NCBI RefSeq assembly: GCF_000208865.1
Contig: NC_018391.1
Span: forward strand, 992,001-1,056,000
Reading direction: 5' to 3'
DNA: 64,000 nt
Origin: Neospora caninum Liverpool
Lineage: Eukaryota > Apicomplexa > Conoidasida > Eucoccidiorida > Sarcocystidae
In this document: in pieces, positions 57,095-64,000 of the stretch
How the letters are laid out: the number at the start of each line of letters is the position of its first letter
How positions within the stretch are numbered: position 1 is the stretch's first letter
Translations under genes and position numbers: made by a program
Notes under the pieces: model-generated
The model's database searches: none
Told to the model about the DNA's origin: nothing
The model's input: the letters and a program-made list of their open reading frames with translations, nothing else

Positions 57095-60000
57095 GGTAGT
57101 TGCCTCGTGTCGAGTAGAAACGAACGCGAAGCGACGATGCTCACGAGAGCGGTGGGAATGCCGCATCCGATGAGCCCTCTTTTCGGCAAAGAGACAGTGC
57201 AAGCTGTTCTCTCGAGCACTTCGGTACGTGCCGAACTCCGAGTAAAGGACTTGGTTGAACTAGAGACGAGTTCCCGCCTTCACTGCGCGCTTTTCTTTTT
57301 CCTGGTGCTCATTTCAAAGACGGCAGTTTGGTAGTGCTACGGTTGTTTTTGTACTGAAAGCATACGCGCAAGAGGGGAGGCGGATCGTAGTCGTCCAGGC
57401 GAGAGAATGTCGGGGCAGCACAGGGGAGAGGCAGATGAGTCGGGCGGTTTTAAAGTTGCAGCCTCCAGTCGTTCGCAGCGAGTCTGTGTGCCCTGCTGTC
57501 ACGTGGAAGTTTGTGGCACCAGGATACGGTGGATTTCGAAAGAGTTCAACGCAATCCTTCTGTAGAACGTCGGTTACTGCTCTTCAACGTAGCTTTTCGT
57601 GAGGAGAGAAAGTCTTCTCTCTGTGTCCTTTTTTGCGCTGGTCTTCCCTTGGAGCTCCAGGACTCTCCTGCCTTGAGCATGTCCCGAGTGTAGCTCTTTC
57701 TGGCATCTTGCCGAACATTTTGACGTCCCCTTCATGAGCACCGTCGAAACGAGGTTCCACCGCCGCCAGTCTCCGCCGCATCTCTTGCGGCCCTCCATTT
57801 TTCTTCACTTGTATCACACTTGCTGTGTGTCTCTCTACTTGTCACTCTCCTTCCCTGTTTTTTCGGAGCCCCCTCAGTCTCCCTCTGCCCGTTCTTCTCT
57901 GTTCTTTTCTCCTCGTTCTCTTCCATTTGTTCCGAGTCTCTCGAGCTCTCGGTGCGCCATCTGACTGCCGGGTTGAGTGCGTCTTTCGCTGCAGCCACCG
58001 TTTTGACTGCTTAAACAGGGACAAACGGCGATGCCTTAGTTTTTGATTGGTGAAGAGGCTCTGCTGCCTCATGTCCTGATCTAGAGCACTTCCATTCACC
58101 CGATACGAAATCGCTTCCGCATTTTCCACCGTGACGACGAGGTTTTCGTACTTCAATAAGCGTACCGGAACTCTATAGCTGCGAAAAGGCAGCTCTGAAG
58201 TTCATCCCGTATCCCCCGAGAGGAGACACTCTGGACACTCTGTACGAGCTCTGTTGTCCTTCATGGTGGGTGGAGCACCATCCTGCAGAGGCCAACGTCG
58301 TGTCGCACCCGTCGCTTCTGGGTTCGCATGCACCACAGATGCTTCTGAAGAAAAAAATCGAAACGCGAGAGTGGTCCAAGTTAGTGTTTGGAATGCAAGG
58401 GGGACTGCGCGTCACAAACCAGAGTTGTAGGATGAATTTAGATTAGACCAGTTCACGTGAGTCCTGTAGTCGCGGGGCGTCTTTGTCGACAGAAACTGCG
58501 TTTTACTGCGCTAGGTCGTTTCGGAAACTCCCAGGATATAGTCGTGAGGGTTCCCCAGCATCACATTTGCAAGCTTTTCAATAGCCCGTCTGTAACTGCG
58601 GGCGGTATTGCCATCGTAAGAGAAAAGCTACAGCGAACCGCAGGTGAAACTGGCGTCTCTCCCGTTTGTCAACCGGCCTCGGGAGGAACCACGGTGCGGA
58701 TTGGATTTTTTGGTCTGCACTCGCTTCAGGTGTTAGATCCACACTGGGACAACGTAACGCAGGACTCTAGCGCTCCAGATGGGCCTCAGCTTCGCCAGTT
58801 TTGGCCGAATCAAGTGGAGATTTATTCTTGCACGAAGTTCGTTTCCTCTCTGTCGACGCTGAGAAGGCGCCAACACGTGGAAGATCTGCCGGTGGGCTTT
58901 TCCGGGATGTCACTTCCTCGCGAGCGTACCCCCCACCGAAAGAACTCGGATGAGAAGCTCCGAAAAAGTTTTCGTCTCTTGAGTGGCGCAAGACTGCGAA
59001 GCTTGCGAGTGCCGAGCGTCTCTGTGTGAAGCCTCAAAACTCGAGCTGTAAAGCGGATGGCCGGCAGGGAAGGGAGGCCATTTCGCGGGAACAGTCGTGT
59101 CTCGCTGTCGGTCTCAGAAACATCGACAGTTTCTGCTTTCTGTCCGGCGGGTCTTGCGCCTGTCTCGATGAAAACGCTCGCCCTCTCCCCAGGCTGGGAT
59201 CGGGCGAAATCGACGATACTGCATACTGGCTTTCACTCTCGGATGTCACTCACTGATGCCGCTATCCTGCCTGCGTGGTTCGGAACTGCTGAAAGGCGCA
59301 AAAAGCGCAAAGAAAAGACGGGGGGGTTGTTGCTCGTCTAGCCTCAATGCCTTGGGGGGCTGTCACTCATCGTTGGAACGCCGTTTGTCTTTCTCCGCCT
59401 TTTGTTGTCGGGCTGTCTCCCCTTTACCTCTTTTTCCCGTGTGCAGGATTTGCTAGACTGGAAACCGCGCTAACCTCTCTCGGTGGGAAACCGGGCCAGC
59501 GGTAAGGGAACGGGTTATGTAAGGTTCGCCGCAGCTGTATGCGTACACACATGCACTCGGAGCGAAAAACACGGCAGCGCCTGGTGTGTTTCCTTTTCGA
59601 CTCGTGTCGCTGCTCTGTCTTTGCGAAGACTGAACAGATATCCGTTTTTCGTCACTTGCCATATGCGTTTTTGCCGTTCCGTCCCCTGGACCCCCCGTTT
59701 TCTCTTGTAGCCAAGCGCGTGCGTAGCCATGGTCACTCGCGTTTCTCCCGTCCTTCCTGCTGGTCTGCTCCCGTGCGTTGGTCCGGAAGAGCCCGAACTC
59801 GCAGGCGTCAGAGCTGCTCCCTTCCTTTGCCTGTCCACTTTTGTGTTTGCTTGTGCATGAAGTCGTCATCTTGGGTCCAGTGACATTCCGTCTCTCGGCT
59901 TTTTCCTCCTGGCCGAACCGGCACCCGGGCAATCTCCGGATGCTTTCGACCGGGAACGGCACCAGGCCGTGCTTTTTCCCGTGCTGTCCTTGTGAGCATC

Positions 60001-60289
60001 GCGACCGGGCGCGCGGGTCAGCGAGAGAAAGATCTGCGTTCTTTCTGTTCCGGCCCTTTCCCTCCGTCACAGCGCTCGGACGGGTTCGAGTCGCAGCGAA
60101 AGGCCGCAGGGGAGGCAGGAAGCTGGCGTCACTTTCTCCCCGTCTCTCCAATCCTCCTCTGCTACAGAAAGACCGCCGGGCTGCATTTTAGGAGATCGCT
60201 TTCAAAGGGAGGAAGGCGTCTGCACGGGTGTATCTCACGGGGTCTGCACTTGTCTCTTCTTCCGCCTTGTTCCGTTGTCGTCCTTCAAC
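57095..60289 (+). other. Intergenic region, 3.2 kb, no certain gene
   Basis: Lies between two plus-strand genes and should hold the 3'UTR of the first and the promoter/5'UTR of the second. The longest open frame of note (58457-59029, 190 codons) has GTG rather than ATG at its start, no recognised domain and no clear splice context. I do not call it a gene. Confidence 0.5.
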
Positions 60290-63200
60290 ATGTCATCAGG
60301 TAAGGAGCAGTTGCCCGCGACAACTTCGGCGGACTCCGACGCATCTTTGGTCTTTTTTTTTAGGCCTCGGCTTTCTTTTCCAGAGCCTTGTGTGAGAAAT
60401 GGGGGTTCTTTCCTCGCCTACTCTATGCAACCTGGCTCGGTCACTCCGCGGCGTCACGGGAGACAGTCGCCGTCTTCCTGTCTTTCCGCCTCTTTTTGCT
60501 CTCGCTGGCGTGTCCGTTCGCCTCTCAGTCCTGTGCAGCTGACTGAGAACCGACGGGCTGTCTCCGGCGAGGACCTTTCTCGCTGGTTTCTCTAGACGAG
60601 TTCTCCGCTCCCTCCTGCGTCCCTCCAAGTCGCAGATGCGCGCGAATCCGAGTCCGTTGTGCCACGTGCGTGGAGCTCTGCTGTCTGTGCCTCCGCCAGG
60701 TTTGTGGAAGATCTTCAAAAGGAAGGGCAAAGATGACGACGAGGCGGAAACGAAAGCCACGAAGGCCCACGTAAGCTGCGATCCTCGGTTCTGCGTCTTC
60801 ACGCCTTATCTTTTCTCTGGTTTTTTCTCCCTCCTTCGCTCTTCACGTGCGGGCTTTTTTTTGCTCCCCGGGGCCTCGGCGCTGATGGTCCCGGTCCTCT
60901 GTCTCCTCTTGCGCTCTGCCTCTCCTTTGGCCGCTCCCCTCAAACATCCGTTTTCTCCTCACTCCGCTCCCTCTGCCTTGTTCGCTAGATGGGCGAGGAA
61001 AACAAGATGTACTACAATGAGCAGCTCAAGCGCTGGGTCGTGAGAGGAGAGGAACATCTGGTCGAGCAGGAGCAACTGCCGCCGCCTCCTCCCACGTCCG
61101 TCGGCGCTGCGCCGCCCTCAGCAGGCCCTCGCGGCTTTGCCAGGTGAGGAAGGCGCCTGTGCACATTCGCGTCTCCCCCTGCATCTTCCTGTCCTCCGAA
61201 CGGCCTCGCAACCCATGGGGGAGAACGCCTCCTTTCGTGTGTGCCTTTCCTCGCTCACCCACCGACCTCGATATCTGTGAAACTGGGAGAAACGCCGCGC
61301 GCTCGTTTCGTCCATCGTAGCACGAATGAACACCCGTGAATTTCGACCTTAAAGGGTTGGGCACCTCAGGACGGATTTGGAGGTTCCGCGACCGGGGTGA
61401 CCACCTGAGTTGCAGCTCATACACTGCAAAAGCAGGCATGCAAGCATATATATATATATATATATATATGTAGCAGAAGTGGGTTGTGAGCGTCTTGCTG
61501 TTACAGGTCCAGAGAGCGTGTGTGTGAACGTGAATGTGGCTGTCAGTCGCATTTTTTCACGGGTTCCCTTCCGTTTCTCTCGTCTTTCTTTCTTTGCGTC
61601 CGCGACAGGGGCAGAACGTCAAGAAGTCTGTACACTGCAACTCCAGGTTTGAACGTCCGGCCGGCAACGGCGTCGGCGTCGGCTGCGGCTTCGCTGCCCA
61701 AACCGGCTTTCGTTCTCCCTCCCTTTGCTGCCTCGAAGCCGGCGGTTTCTTCGCCTCCGCCTAGCGGTGAGACGCAGTCTTCCTCGTTTCCCCCGCCCTC
61801 TGCGTCTGTGGAGGAAACTGCGGGCCAGTCCCCGCCGCTTTCGAATGGATTCGTGAAAGGCGCGGGCGAGGCAGAGACCAGCAGGGAGAGCGCTGAAGCT
61901 GTCTCGGCGGACTTGTTGAAAACTGCAGACGGGGCAGGAGCGTCGGGAGAGCTGCGACCCGACGAGCCCGTGCCGAAAGGCGAGAAACCTCCAGAGGAGC
62001 ATCGTCCTCATCCGTCGCTTCCCGTCTTCTCCTCCTCTCCCGTCTCGGCGTGTGGCGGCTTCGCTGACGAGGCAGTTTCTGGAGGCGTCGTGAGATCGAA
62101 CATTTCTTCCGGCTCTGAAAACGGTCTTGTGAACGGAATTCATCCAGTAGGCTCGCCTGTACCGCCCCGCGCGGATGCTGACGCCGACTGGGTCGCGGCT
62201 CCTTGCCCCGACACCCCGTTTCCCCCTGCTGCGAGTCCGCCTTCTCGTTGCGAGGAGCAGGCTGAGGCACCAAACGGCGTCCCTTCAATGGAGGCGCGTG
62301 GCCGTACGGAAGGTGTGAACCTCGCAGGAAGTCATCAGGGGCCGTCGCCGTCTTCTGCTCCTGCACTCTCGGCGGGTCCTTTCGGCTTGTCTGCGGCCCC
62401 GGCGACTCTCTCTGGTCCACCTCGCCCCGCGTCGCCTCAGCCTGCGGCGATGGGTCAGCCGCCGCGCCCGGCGCAGTCTCTTCCCCGGGACCTGACGGCG
62501 TCTTCTGCTCCCTCGCCGTCCACGGGCGCTCTCGGAGCAGGCGGGTCGGCACCGAGAGAGGACACTCCGGCTTTGCATGCCCTTGGGCTCCCGCGGGGCG
62601 GCCTGTCTGTCGCCCTGGACAGCAGTAGTGAGGACGAAGTGGAGACGGACAGCGTGACCGTTGGAGACGAGTCGAGCGACGGGTCCGTCAGCTGCCGAGA
62701 CTTTTGGCACCGAGCGGGGGGAAAGCATGGGACGCGCCTCGCCAGTCGAGGAATCGGTGGTGGAGACGCCGCAGACGCAGAATCTCCACGCATGCTCGGG
62801 CGCGATCTCGTCAGAGACCGCCAGCAGCGAAGCCGCGGCGGACAAGACCGAGAAGTGCGGGAATGGGAGCGAGGCCGCCAACCAGGTTTCCGAGAGAGCG
62901 CAGACAGCCTGCAGGCTCCAGCTTACGCTGCCGCTTTGAAGGAGTGGATGGACGAACCCACGTACCCGGGAGAAGACCTTGGGCGCATGCAGGAAACCAG
63001 CCGGACCCGAAACGGCGAAGGCCAGCCTGAAGAACTCCCGAGCGCCGACGCGGGAGTCGCCGGCCAAGGGATGGCGGCGCAGGTGCATGGACACCAGGAC
63101 GCGGTGTCCGTACACCAGGGTGGTGAGGTTGTGCAGCGGAGTGAGTCCCCTCAGGAGGCGGAAACGGTTCCGATCGCGTCGTCTTTGCATGCGACACTGC

Positions 63201-64000
63201 CAGCAGAGAGGGACGGTCGCCAGGCAGGATTCGAGGAAGCGCCCCGTGCAATACCTCGTCTCGACGCCCAGGAAGCCGAGGCGGAAGGCCTCGTTCTCCA
63301 TGACCCTTGGAGCCCCGGTCACTTCGACGCGCGTCAGGGGGAAAGCGAGAAACTCTATTCTGACTCCTGCGAGGCATCGTCTGGGGTTGTTCCTGACCCT
63401 TTCAGCGCGCCGAGTGTCCAGGCCAGCCCGTCTGTGGGCGACGCTCGTCCAGGGAGTCACAACTTTCCTGTCGCCTCGCATGCATCCGTGGGCTCTATGG
63501 CGCGTTCGGTTTCGCCCGCCACTTTGCCAGTCCCCGTGCCCGAAAGCGCGGCACCCCAGTGGGGACCCGTCCGCGGAGGAGCTCTTCAGGCAGATGCACC
63601 GTTAGGCGACTGTGCGTTTCGGGTGGAAAACAGCGGTCCTGCCGGCGTGACGCCTCCGGGTTCTCGCCCGCGTGTGCCGAATCTCAGGCGAGTAGAAGGG
63701 GAGCGATGGGTGGAAGACCGAAGCCCAGGGAGCACTCACCGCACGCAGGTGTTCCATCTTGCAGACTCGGAGGACGCAGGCGTCGGGGCGCTGAGCGGCT
63801 CACCGCTAGGGGGCCGGGAGTCCTGTCCCGGACTGGGGTCTCCAGTTGAAACGGGAGAGAAGAGAACAGGGGAGACGCAGGCCGCGGCGGACACGTTTCC
63901 GGTTCTTCACGGCTCTTCCCGAATAGACGAAAGCCGACAAGGGGTTTCGGGAGGCGAAGAGGACGCAGCAAGGCAGCAAGACCTGGACGCGGTCGATCTG
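60290..64000 (+). CDS. Protein with N-terminal Sec16-tail-like module and long disordered region, 3' end outside window
   Basis: Exons: 60290-60299, 60700-60770, 60989-61143, 61609->64000, with phases 1, 0 and 2 matching and donors GTAAGG, GTAAGC and GTGAGG. The first exon encodes only MSS plus one base; exon 2 gives GLWKIFKRKGKDDDEAE; exon 3 gives GEENKMYYNEQLKRWVVRGE and LPPPPPTS; exon 4 begins GRTSRSLYTATPGLN. This order (W-containing basic start, D/E-N-K..Y..E...RWV, PPPPPTS, then R.SRS.Y) is that of the C-terminal tail of Sec16, the scaffold of ER exit sites that helps assemble COPII coats. Here it stands at the N-terminus. From 61609 the frame is open to the window end (about 797 codons) and is Pro/Ser/Ala/Glu-rich without a recognised domain. 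A role at ER exit sites is inferred from the module alone. Confidence 0.8.
61444..61472. repeat. (TA)n microsatellite in an intron
   Basis: An uninterrupted alternating TA run lies in intron 3 (61144-61608) of the Sec16-tail-like gene. It is non-coding and probably length-variable between isolates. Confidence 0.9.

Noticed and set aside
60075..60100. GGTTCGAGTC-like tRNA B box
   Set aside because: No A box at the right distance and no cloverleaf stems could be formed.
1..64000. Bacterial-type features: operons, CRISPR arrays, insertion sequences, riboswitches
   Set aside because: The introns and gene families are eukaryotic; no array of spaced direct repeats, terminal inverted repeats or transposase was seen.

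Overview
The window reads as nuclear DNA of a cyst-forming coccidian apicomplexan, most likely Toxoplasma gondii or a near relative such as Hammondia or Neospora. The grounds are long low-complexity proteins rich in Ser, Arg and Glu, pyrimidine-rich introns with GTAAG/GTGAG donors, intergenic gaps of several kb, TGCATGC-type promoter words, and a coccidian gene set (formin, GMC oxidoreductase, TBC protein, RPS15). This is inferred from content; species was not tested. Exon models below were built by hand from reading-frame phase, splice words and protein-family continuity.

Layout. 1-5256 (minus): a DNA polymerase beta-like (family X) gene with a very long N-terminal extension; its 3' end lies beyond base 1. 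5257-9002: divergent promoter/5'UTR space. 9003-22181 (plus): one ten-exon gene coding for about 2,904 residues with an F-box, a split but complete TBC (Rab-GAP) domain and a coiled-coil tail. 24023-28349 (minus): secreted or membrane-anchored GMC oxidoreductase, with one apparent single-base frameshift. 29549-~30625 (minus): ribosomal protein S15. 33015-37346 (minus): ribonuclease-inhibitor-type LRR protein. 40456-49848 (minus): a formin (FRM3-type candidate) with a GPPGGK-type FH1, an FH2 carrying a large insertion, and an 81-bp repeat present in 11 near-identical copies. 52456-57094 (plus): large coiled-coil, low-complexity protein of unknown function. 60290-64000 (plus, runs off the end): a gene whose N-terminus is a Sec16 C-terminal-tail-like module followed by a long disordered region.

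The genes do not form a pathway and there is no operon logic. Several could act in membrane traffic and cytoskeleton (TBC Rab-GAP, Sec16-like tail, formin), but that is coincidence of neighbourhood unless shown otherwise. Points most worth checking are the polymerase X protein that keeps the lyase lysines but appears to lack part of the polymerase metal triad, the F-box/TBC fusion with two GC-AG introns and a stop-free in-frame intron, the inverted position of the Sec16 tail module, and the KEN-containing repeat array in the formin.
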